In this document: positions 41,983 through 51,190 of the stretch, one piece after another | Layout: every line of letters begins with the position of its first letter | How positions within the stretch are numbered: position 1 is the first letter of the stretch | Origin: an uncultured Acidobacteriia bacterium | Lineage (GTDB): Bacteria > Acidobacteriota > Terriglobia > Bryobacterales > Bryobacteraceae | Assembly (NCBI GenBank): GCA_903881085.1 | Contig: CAIRSA010000030.1 | Coordinates: 1 to 64,000, forward strand | Reading direction: 5' to 3' | DNA: 64,000 bases | The notes under the pieces: generated by a model | The model's input: only the letters and a program-made list of their open reading frames with translations | Told to the model about the DNA's origin: nothing | Database searches by the model: none | Position numbers and translations under genes: made by a program

Positions 41983-43963
41983 GCCGAAGCGGTTTGGGAT
42001 CGCCGCGTGGCTTTGCGCTGTTGCTGTGTTCGCCCAGGATGACGCGGCGTACCGGCGCATGTTGGAGAGCAAGCGTGAGGTGACGGAGTATCTGATCCGG
42101 CGCGCGGATGAGATCACGGCGCGGGCCGGGGCGGAGATGGCGACGCCTGGGGAGTGGGAGAAGTCGCGCGCGAAACGGTTGGAAGAGATGCGCGACATGC
42201 TGGGCTTGCTGCCGTGGCCGGCGCGGACTCCGCTCAATACGCGCATTGCGGGCGTGCTTGATAAGGGCAGCTACACGGTGGAGAAGATCGCGTTTGAGAG
42301 CATGCCGAAGATCTATGTGACTGGCGATCTGTACATGCCGAAACAGCGCGCGGGGCGCGTTCCGGCGGTGGTTTATGTTTGCGGGCATGCCAATTCGCCG
42401 AACGGCGATAAGACTCAGTATCAGCGGCACGGCATCTCACTGGCGAAGAACGGGTACGCGGCGTTTATTCTGGATTCGATACAGATTTCGGAGACCTTCG
42501 CGCTGCATCATGGCGTGTTTTCGCAGGAGATGTTCGATTGGTATGCGCGCGGGTACACGCCGGCGGGCGTGGAGGTCTGGAACGCGATGCGGGCGATCGA
42601 TTATCTTTCCACGCGGCCGGAAGTAGACGCGGCTCGCATTGGGATGACGGGGCGTTCGGGAGGGGCAGCGATGAGCTGGTTCACGGCGGCGGTGGATCCT
42701 CGAGTGAAGGTGGTGGTGCCGGTGATGGGCATCAGCACGTATTCGGCGAACGTGCGGGCGAACACGCAGCGCGGGCATTGCGACTGCATGTTTGCGATCA
42801 ATTCGTGGATGCACGATATGTTGCATCAGGGGGCGCTGATTTATCCGCGGCCGCTGTTGATGGCGCATGGAGAGAAGGACACGCTGTTTCCGGTGCCGGG
42901 GTATGAGGCGTTTGCGAAGCAGATGAAGACGCTGTATGGGAACGATTCGTTCGGCAATATTGTGGTGGATACGGGGCACCAGGATTCGGATTATCTGCGC
43001 GGCGAGGCGATCAAGTTTTTCGATAAGCATTTGATGGGCGTGAAAGAGCGCAAGCTGGATATGGATTATTCGAATGCGCCCGATGAGACGCTGACGGTGT
43101 TTGGCGGCAAACCTCCGGCGGATGCGCAGAATTTTCGCGTGCATGAGACCTTTACTACGCGCGGTGCGCCGGTGAAGTACAAGACACAGGCGGCGTGGTC
43201 GGCTCGGTCGGTGGAGTTGCGGGAGCAGTTGCGGACTCGTGTGTTTGGGTCGATTCCGGCGGTTGGAGCGGGGGGCCCCTTGCGGTTGAGCGATTCGCTG
43301 CTGCGGACCGAGGAGGGGATTTCGATCACGTATTCGTTGCGTGTGCCGCGCGGGGCGGCGGCTGCTCCGGCGGTGGTTTATATTGCGTCCGATGGGGAGG
43401 ATGCGAAGTCGATTGATGACACGCTGCGCGGGGTGGCGAGCCGCGGGAAGGCGGCGCGGATGGTGGTGTATCCACGCGGGGTTGGACCGGTGCCGTGGGA
43501 GAAGACGTTTTGGAAAGACACGCTGCGCAATGCGATGCATGTGGGGCGGACGGTGGATTCGATGCGGCTGTATGACGTGATGCGGGCGGTGGAGTTTTTG
43601 CGCGCGCAGGCGGGCGTGGATGGCGGGCGGGTGATGGTGATGGGGCGCGGCGTGTCGGGTGCGCTGGGGTTGTATGCGGCTTTGTTGGACTCGAAGATTG
43701 AGCAGGTGATGCTGTTGGATCCGCCTGTTTCGCATGTGTCGGGGCCATTGTTTTTGAATGTGCTGCGGTATACGGATGTGCCGGAGGCGGCGGCGTTGCT
43801 GGCTCCGCGGCGGCTGCATTTTTATGGGCGGATGGCGAAGGATTTTGAGTATACTCGCGGGGTTTATGAGTTGATGGGTGTGGGGGACCGGGTGGGGGTG
43901 GCGATGAATGTGGAGTGGGTGGCGGAGGGGAAGTTTGGGAATGGGTTTGCTTCGGGGTTGTGA
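41966..43963 (+). CDS. Tandem alpha/beta-hydrolase esterase (acetylxylan-esterase-like)
   Basis: The ATG at 41966 inside xseA gives 665 aa with a leader (RFGIAAWLCAVAVFAQ). Module 1 (about 60-380) is an acetylxylan-esterase/PET-hydrolase-like alpha/beta hydrolase: VPAVVYVCGHANSPN, GMTGRSGGAAMSWF with nucleophile S231, LLMAHGEKDTLFPV with Asp, and VVDTGHQDSDY with His. Module 2 (about 440-665) repeats the fold (APAVVYIASDGEDAKSIDDT, GGRVMVMGRGVSGALG) but its nucleophile elbow reads GRGVSGA instead of GxSxG, so it may be inactive. Probably secreted and acting on acetylated glycans. A fossil resembling part of module 2 is found at 51012-51108. Confidence 0.8.
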   Translation: MSKWFRPKRFGIAAWLCAVAVFAQDDAAYRRMLESKREVTEYLIRRADEITARAGAEMATPGEWEKSRAKRLEEMRDMLGLLPWPARTPLNTRIAGVLDKGSYTVEKIAFESMPKIYVTGDLYMPKQRAGRVPAVVYVCGHANSPNGDKTQYQRHGISLAKNGYAAFILDSIQISETFALHHGVFSQEMFDWYARGYTPAGVEVWNAMRAIDYLSTRPEVDAARIGMTGRSGGAAMSWFTAAVDPRVKVVVPVMGISTYSANVRANTQRGHCDCMFAINSWMHDMLHQGALIYPRPLLMAHGEKDTLFPVPGYEAFAKQMKTLYGNDSFGNIVVDTGHQDSDYLRGEAIKFFDKHLMGVKERKLDMDYSNAPDETLTVFGGKPPADAQNFRVHETFTTRGAPVKYKTQAAWSARSVELREQLRTRVFGSIPAVGAGGPLRLSDSLLRTEEGISITYSLRVPRGAAAAPAVVYIASDGEDAKSIDDTLRGVASRGKAARMVVYPRGVGPVPWEKTFWKDTLRNAMHVGRTVDSMRLYDVMRAVEFLRAQAGVDGGRVMVMGRGVSGALGLYAALLDSKIEQVMLLDPPVSHVSGPLFLNVLRYTDVPEAAALLAPRRLHFYGRMAKDFEYTRGVYELMGVGDRVGVAMNVEWVAEGKFGNGFASGL

Positions 43964-44096
43964 TGTGGTGGGTGAGGGGGCGAACCAAGTATGCAAGCGC
44001 CACGCTGGTTCAGTGCGAAACAGTAAGAACATCAAGTATTTAACATGACGGGGTGGACATTACTACCGATCATCATTTACCGAAAACTTGCGGCCT

Positions 44097-44838
44097 TCAT
44101 TCAGAAAGCACAAAATCTGGCAGCTGTGCATTGCAGTCCCTCTCCAGGCTTGGTTGACGGCTGGCACTAAGTGCTACTGCCGACTCCAAATACTCCGAAA
44201 AGCTTTCCTGGAAGTCACTCGACTTATACTCGCGCCCGAAGAAGGCCCCGCCCTCCGGCTCGAAACGCCGGATGCTGCAGCTGCCTTTGGCATTAACGAA
44301 TACCAGAAAGTAGGACGGCCGTTCCTGCCCTTCCAGCAATACCATCCTTTTTTGTTTTTGAATGGCACGTAGGGGAAATCCCCTCGATTGGCCGTGATTC
44401 TTGGTGCCGGGAACTTAGACTCTATGGAAACTTTTTCGACCAATGAGATTGGCGCCGACACTGGTGTTTCGGACTTGAATATGTACCCCGTCGCGGAATT
44501 GTTTCTGGGGGATCTCAACTGCTTCAATATGAAATTGCTCACAAGATACCCGTCTCTCCGGTGGAATACTATTGGCGATGATCATCAGTTCGATGGACTT
44601 ATCACGGAACGCGGGACTTGAGCATTCCAAAGTAGTCGACAATTTACGGTCTAAAATTGCATTTACAAAATCCGCCCTCTATAGTACCGGAATGTTCGCA
44701 GGGATGCTTTCCACTGGGATGGTGCCAAGTGCTGTCCATTTAGGAGAAAGAATCTTGCCTCCAACGGTGGAAAGAAATTCTTCGATTCCCTTGATTAGTA
44801 GGATTCCCGATTCGCCGAGGCGGCCGATGGATTCCTCT
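44097..44838 (-). pseudogene. Decayed unknown gene (one stop, two frameshifts)
   Basis: Three minus-strand frames in succession give protein-like sequence: SIGRLGESGILLIKGIEEFL up to an in-frame TAG at 44681-44679, continuing RADFVNAILDRKL and SIELMIIANSIPPERRVS; a shift near 44450 into PVSAPISLVEKVSIESKFPA and VPFKNKKGWYCW; and a second shift near 44315 into SYFLVFVNAKGSCSIRRFEP to the stop at 44097. There is no start codon at its 5' end. About 245 aa originally. I do not recognise the family. The decay could include sequencing errors, but three separate lesions favour a true pseudogene. Confidence 0.5.
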
Positions 44839-44842
44839 TAGA

Positions 44843-46477
44843 CTATTTGGCGGCGAATCCTGAGGCAACTGCTATCACTTTCAGCGCGACAGTGTTTTTC
44901 GAATTCTCTACGATCGAGACGCGAAAACCTTTATCCTCAAGCGGTCTCAGAAACGCCTCATCACGGTATGCTCCTTGCTCAATCTGCACAAAAGCAAACA
45001 GTAGATACTCGCCGGGAGCCAAACCTTTCATTATAAAGTGGCCGTTCGATTCCGTGAATGATTGTTTGAAAAACCTGGCCTGGGCCCGTCTAGCGCCTTC
45101 CGGGACTGCCACCACCACAACTCCTGCCGGGGCTGGCAACTCCGGCGTTTCAATCGTTCCCTCGATTTGCCCTCCAGCACGACTCACCGTAAGTGACAGT
45201 TCGGCAAGAGCAGCGCCTCCAGGCCGCAGATCAAGTCCGCTGGCCGTCACATCGGCGCTCCCGAATCGCACAGTTTTGATATAGGCATTCGGCGGTAATC
45301 CGGTTACGTCTACGTCGTAGATTTCAGGACCAACGCCTACCAGCTTGAATTTGCCAGTTTGATCCAGGCGCCCACCGGTAACACCGAGCGTGGCAACCGG
45401 AGTCCTCGGCTCGAGCATCACCTTAATTTGATTGCTAAATTCGGCATTGGTCACGTGCTCGTCTGCGCCTTCGAAAACAATCCGACCGAATACTTCCGCA
45501 CTGGGGGCAAGCGAAAGTTCCAGTCCGTCAATATTGTGCCGGCCAACGTCCAACGACATGCGCGCATGCAAGCGTGGAGCCCCGGCCTCGGCGAACTGCT
45601 CGACCGATAACGTGTAAGAACCAGGCAAGACACCTTCCAAAACAAAACTCCCGCCCTCCTTTATTGGCCGCTGAACTCCGTCCAATCCCCACACCTCCGG
45701 GTCTTTCATCATCAGCATGACGGTACCGCCGCTGGCGGCCTGGTTGCCGGCCCGTACACGCCCGGAGATGCTTACGGAAGGCAATTGTCTTAGTCGCAAA
45801 TTGAGACTTTGGAGCTTCGCCCCAGCTGCTATCGCAAGGGGCATGGCTGAAGTTATTCTGTCTGCGTTCGGATAGTAAACAATGCCAGACCAATCGCCGG
45901 TATTTGCCGAGGCATGTTCTTGTTTTGCCCTCAAGTAGTAGAGTGCCGGCGCAATCTCGGCTATACGGTATTCACCAAGGTCATTTGTGCGAGCCTGGCC
46001 AATTGGCAACAATTGGCGCCGGCCTCCGAGGAAGACGGAACGAAGAACCTCGACCTGCACTCCCAACAAGGGGTCTCCATCATCGTCCGTAACGAGCCCA
46101 TTGATTACGGCCAGTGGTGTCAACTTCAAGACGAAATCGCGTAGGGTCTGTCCTGGCTGCACGGTCACGGTGGAGCCGTGTTTTGTGGATTGATACGTCT
46201 GTGGATCATAACCTACAAGTTTGGCGGAAAGGAGGTACCGCCCAGCGGAAACACTTGAGAATGCAAAAGTACCGTCAGCCAGGGACGCCACGGAAAGTGG
46301 AGCTTGTTTGGGATGATCCAGAGATTGAAGCGATATGCGAACCTTTTTCACTGGTTCGCCAGTCAGCTGATTGGCAACAGAGCCTTCAATCGTAGCAGGC
46401 TCTTCAGGTTTGGATCCTAGCTGCGCCTTCATGACGAAGGGCAACGCGATAAACAGCGCGAGACGCAAAGTGAGCAT
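44843..46477 (-). CDS. Secreted carboxypeptidase-regulatory-like repeat protein
   Basis: 544 aa with a leader (MLTLRLALFIALPFVMKAQ). Several carboxypeptidase-regulatory-like beta sandwiches follow: ATIEGSVANQLTGEPVKKVR near residue 28, INGLVTDDDGDPLLGVQVEV near 130, VSISGRVRAGNQAASGGTVM near 230, and GGQIEGTIETPELPAPAGVV near 430. Such proteins are numerous in Acidobacteria; they lack enzymatic residues and probably bind surfaces or partners. It is followed by the pseudogene at 44097-44838 and preceded by a small secreted protein. Confidence 0.8.
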   Translation of the reverse strand: MLTLRLALFIALPFVMKAQLGSKPEEPATIEGSVANQLTGEPVKKVRISLQSLDHPKQAPLSVASLADGTFAFSSVSAGRYLLSAKLVGYDPQTYQSTKHGSTVTVQPGQTLRDFVLKLTPLAVINGLVTDDDGDPLLGVQVEVLRSVFLGGRRQLLPIGQARTNDLGEYRIAEIAPALYYLRAKQEHASANTGDWSGIVYYPNADRITSAMPLAIAAGAKLQSLNLRLRQLPSVSISGRVRAGNQAASGGTVMLMMKDPEVWGLDGVQRPIKEGGSFVLEGVLPGSYTLSVEQFAEAGAPRLHARMSLDVGRHNIDGLELSLAPSAEVFGRIVFEGADEHVTNAEFSNQIKVMLEPRTPVATLGVTGGRLDQTGKFKLVGVGPEIYDVDVTGLPPNAYIKTVRFGSADVTASGLDLRPGGAALAELSLTVSRAGGQIEGTIETPELPAPAGVVVVAVPEGARRAQARFFKQSFTESNGHFIMKGLAPGEYLLFAFVQIEQGAYRDEAFLRPLEDKGFRVSIVENSKNTVALKVIAVASGFAAK

Positions 46478-46550
46478 GAGGAAGTCCGATTCTAAATTGG
46501 TGCTGAAGCCGGAGCATCATTCAACCTGCTCCGGCTTTCGTTGGCTACGG

Positions 46551-47027
46551 CTATGCTCCTGTTGTTGTAGCGGGCTTCGCCGGAGGCGTTAGAACAACAA
46601 CACTTCGGCTATCCAGCACCGCTCCGGTTCCGTCAGTGATTACTACGCTCACTCTAAAATTTGTATTCAGAGCTACGGCGTCGTCATCAATGGTCGTCGC
46701 TATTTTCCCAATCACGTAAAATGCCCAAGTCTGGGGCAGATCGTTGGTGTCGAGATTGGTTACGGTGAATGTAGCCTTTGCGACGACCGCAGGGTCACAT
46801 TGCTGGAAGTTAACGGTCGTCCAGATTGCTGCGTTCCCAGCCAGTAAGGCGCCTCTAGGAGGATAGCCAGCCTTTGCGCTAAACCCTTGAATCCAACTGC
46901 ACGCGGAAGTGGTAGTTCCTCCACCGCCCCCCGTCGCCGGGCCAGAAGCAAATATCGATCCAGCGGTTACTAGTAACAACCCCGCGAGTTTCAAGGGAAT
47001 GTAATTTCGAATGGAATTCTTGTGCAT
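46551..47027 (-). CDS. Small secreted protein of unknown function
   Basis: AGGAGGT seven bases before ATG 47027 sets the start; the reading from 47036 uses a GTG within that site. The 158-aa product has a signal peptide (LKLAGLLLVTAGSIFA), a Gly/Thr-rich linker (GGGGGTTTSA) and a beta-rich remainder (AIWTTVNFQQCDPAVVAKAT, FRVSVVITDGTG). Two Cys in the mature part could form a disulfide. The tail ends VVVLTPPAKPATTTGA. No family recognised; possibly an Ig-like extracellular protein. Confidence 0.7.
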   Translation of the reverse strand: MHKNSIRNYIPLKLAGLLLVTAGSIFASGPATGGGGGTTTSACSWIQGFSAKAGYPPRGALLAGNAAIWTTVNFQQCDPAVVAKATFTVTNLDTNDLPQTWAFYVIGKIATTIDDDAVALNTNFRVSVVITDGTGAVLDSRSVVVLTPPAKPATTTGA

Positions 47028-47208
47028 GTACTGCACCTCCTATTGAATGAGACAACGAACCGAGGACAGTAGAACAGATTATTCGCGAATTCGCATGAAT
47101 GTTCTCATGCCCGCGAACTTGTTTACATTCCATAATTGGCCGTCAGTGGCAGAGTGGAAATTCTGACAAGTCATGCTCCGCCCTGACGGCGATTGCCATA
47201 GCCTCGTC

Positions 47209-49836
47209 CTATTTGAACGTGGCTGTCACGCTTTTATCCGTGTTCATCCCCACCGTACAAGATGGCAGCGTCCCGCTACATGCTCCACCCCAACCTGTGA
47301 AGGAAATTCCGGCGTCGGGGGATGCCGTGAGAGTAACACCGGTTGCCGCAGTGAACGAGAGTGAACATGTGCCGCCCGGGGCTCCACACGCAATTCCCGC
47401 TGGATTGCTCACAACGGCTCCTTTGCCGTTCTTGCTCACAGTCAACTTAAAAGTTGAGGCTGTACCGCCGCCTCCGCCTCCAGTAGAGAGTTTTTGCGTG
47501 ACTGCTAGTGTTGCCAAGCCGCCATCCGCACTCCAGACCGAAATGGTGGCCGGTGCGGTTGGCAGGGCTGTCGAAGTGGCCCGATACTGGCCAAGTTCAA
47601 ATACCAGGGTCCCTAAAGCCGGGCCAAGCGGGTCGACACCGAAGGAGAGACTTGGATTTGTGGCGGTCGTTGTTGCTGCCACTTTTAGTGTTTGAGTATC
47701 CGTCAGATAATCCGCCTGAACAATCGCGATAGCCGGGATTGGCGCTACGGTCACGGTTGCGGACAAGTTAGAGGTTCCGTAGGTAGCCTTCACCGATACG
47801 CCCTTTGAACCAGTTACAACGACTGTTGTAACCGTGAAGTTGGCGCTAAAGGCTCCTTGAGGAATAGTTACCGTGGCCGGCACCTGCAGGGTCTTTGTGT
47901 CGCCGCTGGTGAGGGTGATTACTGCTCCAGCCGCATTGCGCGGATAGTTGTTCACAGTCACCGTACCGGTTGCCTGCTGCCCGCCGACGATAGTGGTGGG
48001 GAGACTCAACGCGGTGATGGAAATTGGAGGAGGCGGATTCAAGGTGAAGGCGCCGGAAACAGTCTGTCCGTTCAGCGAAGCCGTAATGGGTACTGAGGTC
48101 GGAACCGTCACCGGCATGGTGCTAATCCGGAAACTCGCCGTGGTCGCGCCTGCCGGCACCATAACGGAATCCACCAATCCAGCCAGCGACGGATTACCGA
48201 AAGTCACGGTCAATGATGCGCCGCCGAATTGGGCTGGAATCTTCAGGGTCACCGTTCCGGTTGTAAACAAACCCCCCTCAATGGGTGCAGCACTGACCGT
48301 TGCTACATTGACTGCCGGTGTGATCACTACTCCGCCAGACCGGCTTACCGCTCCATCGGTTGCCATTATTTTCGCAATCGTCGGGACCGTGAGATTTGCT
48401 CCACCGGCCGTGATGGCGAAAGCAGCGGCGCTCTGCCCGGCCGCCACCGAAACAGCAAAAGGCGCGGCGAGCAAGGCCGGATCGCTTGTCTGAAACGTGA
48501 GTGTAACGCCATTTGCAGGTGCTGGCCCACTCAGGTTGACTGTGCCTTGCACGATGGAGCCGGGCGCAGGGTTTGCCGGTGAAAGCAGCACTGAAGCCAC
48601 GGTAACTGCGGCAACCGGGGAAGGTGTGAATAGAACTGCAACTGCGTCGGCAGGCATTGCAGTTATGCGATAGCTGACCGCTGTCGAAACAGGCGGCGTG
48701 TTGTATGCATAGCCAACGATGTTTCCCGCCGCATCAATCCCGGTGGCGATCGCATGTAGGTATCCAACGGGCAGGAAGGGGTTGAGATCGACCGCGCTTC
48801 CGGCAATTCCAGACCATACCAGTGCGTGCCTTATGGAACCTGCGGTGCCCGGGGCGCCCACCCATCCGTCGCCTGCCTGCTGTGAGGCGTTCATCGCATT
48901 CACTCTCGAATCGAAAAATCCTGCTGGATGGAGATCCACGGCGATGCCGGGTGTGCCAGAGGTCAGCCAGACGCTGGGGTTAGCCCCCCAGAACATTGAC
49001 GGACCGCCGTTTGCCGGGATTATAGGAAATAGCGATGGCTTCGTAATCAGGGCGGTTCCCGACCACAGAATGGCATGACGGCTCAAGGTGACACCGTCGG
49101 TTGCCCATCCCGCCTGTTCGGACCCGTTTGTGGCAAGGGCCTGAGAAGACGCGTAGCCCATCGGGTGAAGCAGGCCAACGCTCGCTGCCGTGCCGTTCCA
49201 TAGCAACGCGCGGCCGTTGTCGTACGAATCTGTGTCATAAGGATAGCCGAGGTTCAAAGCCGGATTCCAACCGTAGCCCACTTGCTGGCCATTGCGTACC
49301 GCGAGCGCTCTTGCCCACGAATAGACGGCCGTCAGATTAGTGGTCACCCCTCCGCTCCACAAGTACGCGTAAGTTTGTATAGAGGCCGGGGCCTGTGCCG
49401 TACAGCAACTATAAGGAACTTGCGCGAAGCCTACCTGTTGGCCACTATGTGAGCCGAGGCATGCCGCTCCTGGAAGGAGTGCTGCCGACACGCCAGAACC
49501 AGACCACTTGATCGCCTGAAAATTGCCGTTGAAGTCAAACGTATAGCCGCATTGCTCGGCGCCATCGGTTGATGCCGCCACCGACCGAAGATATAACGGA
49601 CCGGGATGCAGGTCCACCGCTGTTGCCGCATCTCCCATAAGCAGCATGGCGTGCCCGTTGCTGTCAGCTCCCACCTGTTGTCCCCCGGCGGTGCCGTTTA
49701 GCACAGCGGCGACAGACCCGGCCGGGTTCAGAATCTTAGCTGTGTATTGCTGTGCGAGCGCGGGGGCGATGAAGATGAGTGCGCCGGCAAAAAGGTTCTG
49801 GCAATTTCTGATGAAAAGCCAGGATGGATGTCTCAT
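47209..49836 (-). CDS. Large secreted HAF-repeat and Ig-like surface protein
   Basis: 875 aa with a leader (LFAGALIFIAPALAQQ). Residues about 40-390 contain repeats with SGGVTTNL, WNGTAASVGLLHPMGYASSQ and SGIAGSAVDLNPF patterns, each pairing a Trp-x-Gly strand with 'VDLHP', as in extracellular HAF-type repeats. Four or five Ig-like repeats of about 90 aa follow (SVLLSPANPAPGSIVQGTVN, ITALSLPTTIVGGQQATGTV). The end is a bacterial InlB-B-like repeat (FTGWGGACSGTLPSCTV). Likely a cell-surface or matrix protein. No ribosome-binding site is obvious at the ATG. Confidence 0.75.
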   Translation of the reverse strand: MRHPSWLFIRNCQNLFAGALIFIAPALAQQYTAKILNPAGSVAAVLNGTAGGQQVGADSNGHAMLLMGDAATAVDLHPGPLYLRSVAASTDGAEQCGYTFDFNGNFQAIKWSGSGVSAALLPGAACLGSHSGQQVGFAQVPYSCCTAQAPASIQTYAYLWSGGVTTNLTAVYSWARALAVRNGQQVGYGWNPALNLGYPYDTDSYDNGRALLWNGTAASVGLLHPMGYASSQALATNGSEQAGWATDGVTLSRHAILWSGTALITKPSLFPIIPANGGPSMFWGANPSVWLTSGTPGIAVDLHPAGFFDSRVNAMNASQQAGDGWVGAPGTAGSIRHALVWSGIAGSAVDLNPFLPVGYLHAIATGIDAAGNIVGYAYNTPPVSTAVSYRITAMPADAVAVLFTPSPVAAVTVASVLLSPANPAPGSIVQGTVNLSGPAPANGVTLTFQTSDPALLAAPFAVSVAAGQSAAAFAITAGGANLTVPTIAKIMATDGAVSRSGGVVITPAVNVATVSAAPIEGGLFTTGTVTLKIPAQFGGASLTVTFGNPSLAGLVDSVMVPAGATTASFRISTMPVTVPTSVPITASLNGQTVSGAFTLNPPPPISITALSLPTTIVGGQQATGTVTVNNYPRNAAGAVITLTSGDTKTLQVPATVTIPQGAFSANFTVTTVVVTGSKGVSVKATYGTSNLSATVTVAPIPAIAIVQADYLTDTQTLKVAATTTATNPSLSFGVDPLGPALGTLVFELGQYRATSTALPTAPATISVWSADGGLATLAVTQKLSTGGGGGGTASTFKLTVSKNGKGAVVSNPAGIACGAPGGTCSLSFTAATGVTLTASPDAGISFTGWGGACSGTLPSCTVGMNTDKSVTATFK

Positions 49837-50359
49837 GAGAGGTTAGACAACATAAAAATGTGTAGAGAACAACAATAGTGGGCGAGTTTGAGGAAATCTA
49901 TGATGCTCGTGATGATGAACATTTATTCAGGAGATCTCCTTATGTAGCGAAACGTAGCGCCAGCGGCGCATGAGCCAGCCATGAGTGATCCTGTCTCATG
50001 TGTAAATAAACAGAGAACCGTGTTGCGTTGACCCACCCGTCTTGTCTTAGGCTCCGCACCAGAATAACTTCACATTGACTGCGCGAGCCCATGTGGGGCG
50101 GGCACTCCTGCCGCGCCACGTCGATGGCTGCAAAGTTATTTTTGTGCGGTGCCTTAGTATCCGGGCGCAGAAAACAATCTGAAATTTGCTCCGGAAGGTG
50201 ACATTCACATATTTGTATTTTAGGAACGCTCGGGCGCGTGGAGCGGCTTGGATGGAGATGTTGGTTGGATTCAACAGTCTTGAGCTGGAGTACGTCGCGC
50301 AAGTTTCGGCTTGTTGGCGACATGGCGATGGTCGCAATGAAGGACGTCGTTCCTACCGG
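49837..50359. other. Intergenic stretch without a supportable gene
   Basis: About 520 bp between the large surface-protein gene and brnA. A minus-strand frame of 127 codons at 49940-50323 exists, but its composition is not protein-like and I recognise nothing in it. No repeats or RNA genes seen. Confidence 0.4.
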
Positions 50360-50710
50360 CTACTTGGCGGACTTTTCGGCCTCCATCAAATTGTGTAGGA
50401 TGTCGTTGATCCTGGTTAGGTGGCCATCGCCTTTTGATTTCAACCAAACCAATACGTCGGAATCAAGGCGGACGCTGACGGCTACTTTTCTTTTTGATTC
50501 TTGCAAGCTGACCATGTTGGCCAGTTGCGTCTTCGTGAGACGAGGAATGTCCGTAAAGTCGATATGGGAGTCGTCGCCTACAGCCTGGCGCTTTGCCACA
50601 CGTTGAACGACTTGTCGTTCTGCTTCAGTCCAGCGTCTGTTCTGGATATCTTCGACGCTCATGCTTTTCAGCCGAGCGGGCTGAGATGATGCGGATGATT
50701 TCTTCGCCAT
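50360..50710 (-). CDS. brnA: BrnA-like antitoxin
   Basis: GGGAGG seven bases before ATG 50710 sets the start, giving 116 aa. The C-terminal half has the BrnA pattern VAVSVRLDSDVLVWLKSKGD and TRINDILHNLMEAE, a ribbon-helix-helix DNA-binding fold. The N-terminal part (ARLKSMSVEDI) presumably binds and neutralises BrnT. BrnA proteins repress their own operon. The gene starts inside the 3' end of brnT, 86 bp before its stop. A decayed copy of its 5' third lies at 53229-53337. Confidence 0.85.
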   Translation of the reverse strand: MAKKSSASSQPARLKSMSVEDIQNRRWTEAERQVVQRVAKRQAVGDDSHIDFTDIPRLTKTQLANMVSLQESKRKVAVSVRLDSDVLVWLKSKGDGHLTRINDILHNLMEAEKSAK

Positions 50711-50936
50711 AATAATCCTCCCTGTAGACGTGCACGACGACAATCACTGCCGGATCCGTCGAATTCAGCGAAACAGACCCGATTGCATGCCAGCGCTGCT
50801 CACCTGATTCGTCGATCCGATCTGGCAAGACCACACAGTTGAAGTCCATAAAAACCGATGTGGCGATCTCGAAGGATATTCCTTCGTGTTTTCGCTGGTT
50901 CCGGACGTTCTTAATTTCATCCCATTCGAAACGCAC
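50625..50936 (-). CDS. brnT: BrnT-like toxin
   Basis: Start taken as GTG 50936, giving 103 aa beginning MRFEWDEIKN, the usual BrnT start; a TTG at 50951 is possible. BrnT features: NVRNQRKHEGISFEIATSVF, QRWHAIGSVS, VVVHVYREDYYGEEIIRIIS and ARSAEKHERRRY. BrnT proteins are RelE-fold ribonucleases that stall growth under stress. The gene precedes and overlaps brnA, as usual for the system. No ribosome-binding site is seen at its start. Confidence 0.85.
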   Translation of the reverse strand: MRFEWDEIKNVRNQRKHEGISFEIATSVFMDFNCVVLPDRIDESGEQRWHAIGSVSLNSTDPAVIVVVHVYREDYYGEEIIRIISARSAEKHERRRYPEQTLD

Positions 50937-50938
50937 TA

Positions 50939-50948
50939 TGTATATACA
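50939..50948. promoter_or_regulatory. TGTATATACA palindrome at brnT start
   Basis: A 10-bp perfect palindrome immediately upstream of the GTG start, a plausible operator for BrnA autoregulation or part of the promoter -10 region. Confidence 0.35.
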
Positions 50949-51011
50949 CAATGTAACACATGGAGATACTTACAGAGCAACGCGTCCAGCTTCGCACTTC
51001 AACCCACTTGG

Positions 51012-51108
51012 TATGAGCGGGCTATTGATGGCACTTTGCGCGGGGTTGGGCCGGTGCCATGAGAGAAACCGTTCTGACGATACCCGCTGCGCTATGCGGT
51101 GCACGCGA
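51012..51108 (+). pseudogene. Fossil of an acetylxylan-esterase-like gene
   Basis: One frame reads ERAIDGTLRGV, then GVGPVP, stop, EKPF, stop, and LRYAVHAMR. This matches SIDDTLRGV, GVGPVPWEKTFWKDTLRNAM of module 2 of the esterase at 41966-43963, with both Trp codons replaced by TGA and a roughly 16-residue deletion. DNA similarity is visible base by base (GCGGGGTTGG, CCGGTGCC). Confidence 0.5.
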
Positions 51109-51112
51109 TGCG

Positions 51113-51142
51113 GGTAGGGTGGCCAGATCTTGCCACCCTACC
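51113..51142. repeat. GGTAGGGTGGC hairpin
   Basis: Eleven-base perfect arms (51113-51123 and 51132-51142) around the loop CAGATCTT, 48 bp before the start of the next gene. It could be a terminator-like or REP-type hairpin; GATAAAA follows but there is no real T-run. Confidence 0.6.
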
Positions 51143-51190
51143 GATAAAACCAAACCATGCTACTGTCAATTAAAGACCAAGGAGTCCGAA

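Noticed and set aside
42437..44035. Minus-strand open frame of 532 codons rich in His and Arg
   Set aside because: The extreme His/Arg/Pro bias is what the complement of the esterase gene would produce; not a protein-like sequence.
49940..50323. 127-codon minus-strand gene between the surface-protein gene and brnA
   Set aside because: No ribosome-binding site, no motif and non-protein-like composition.
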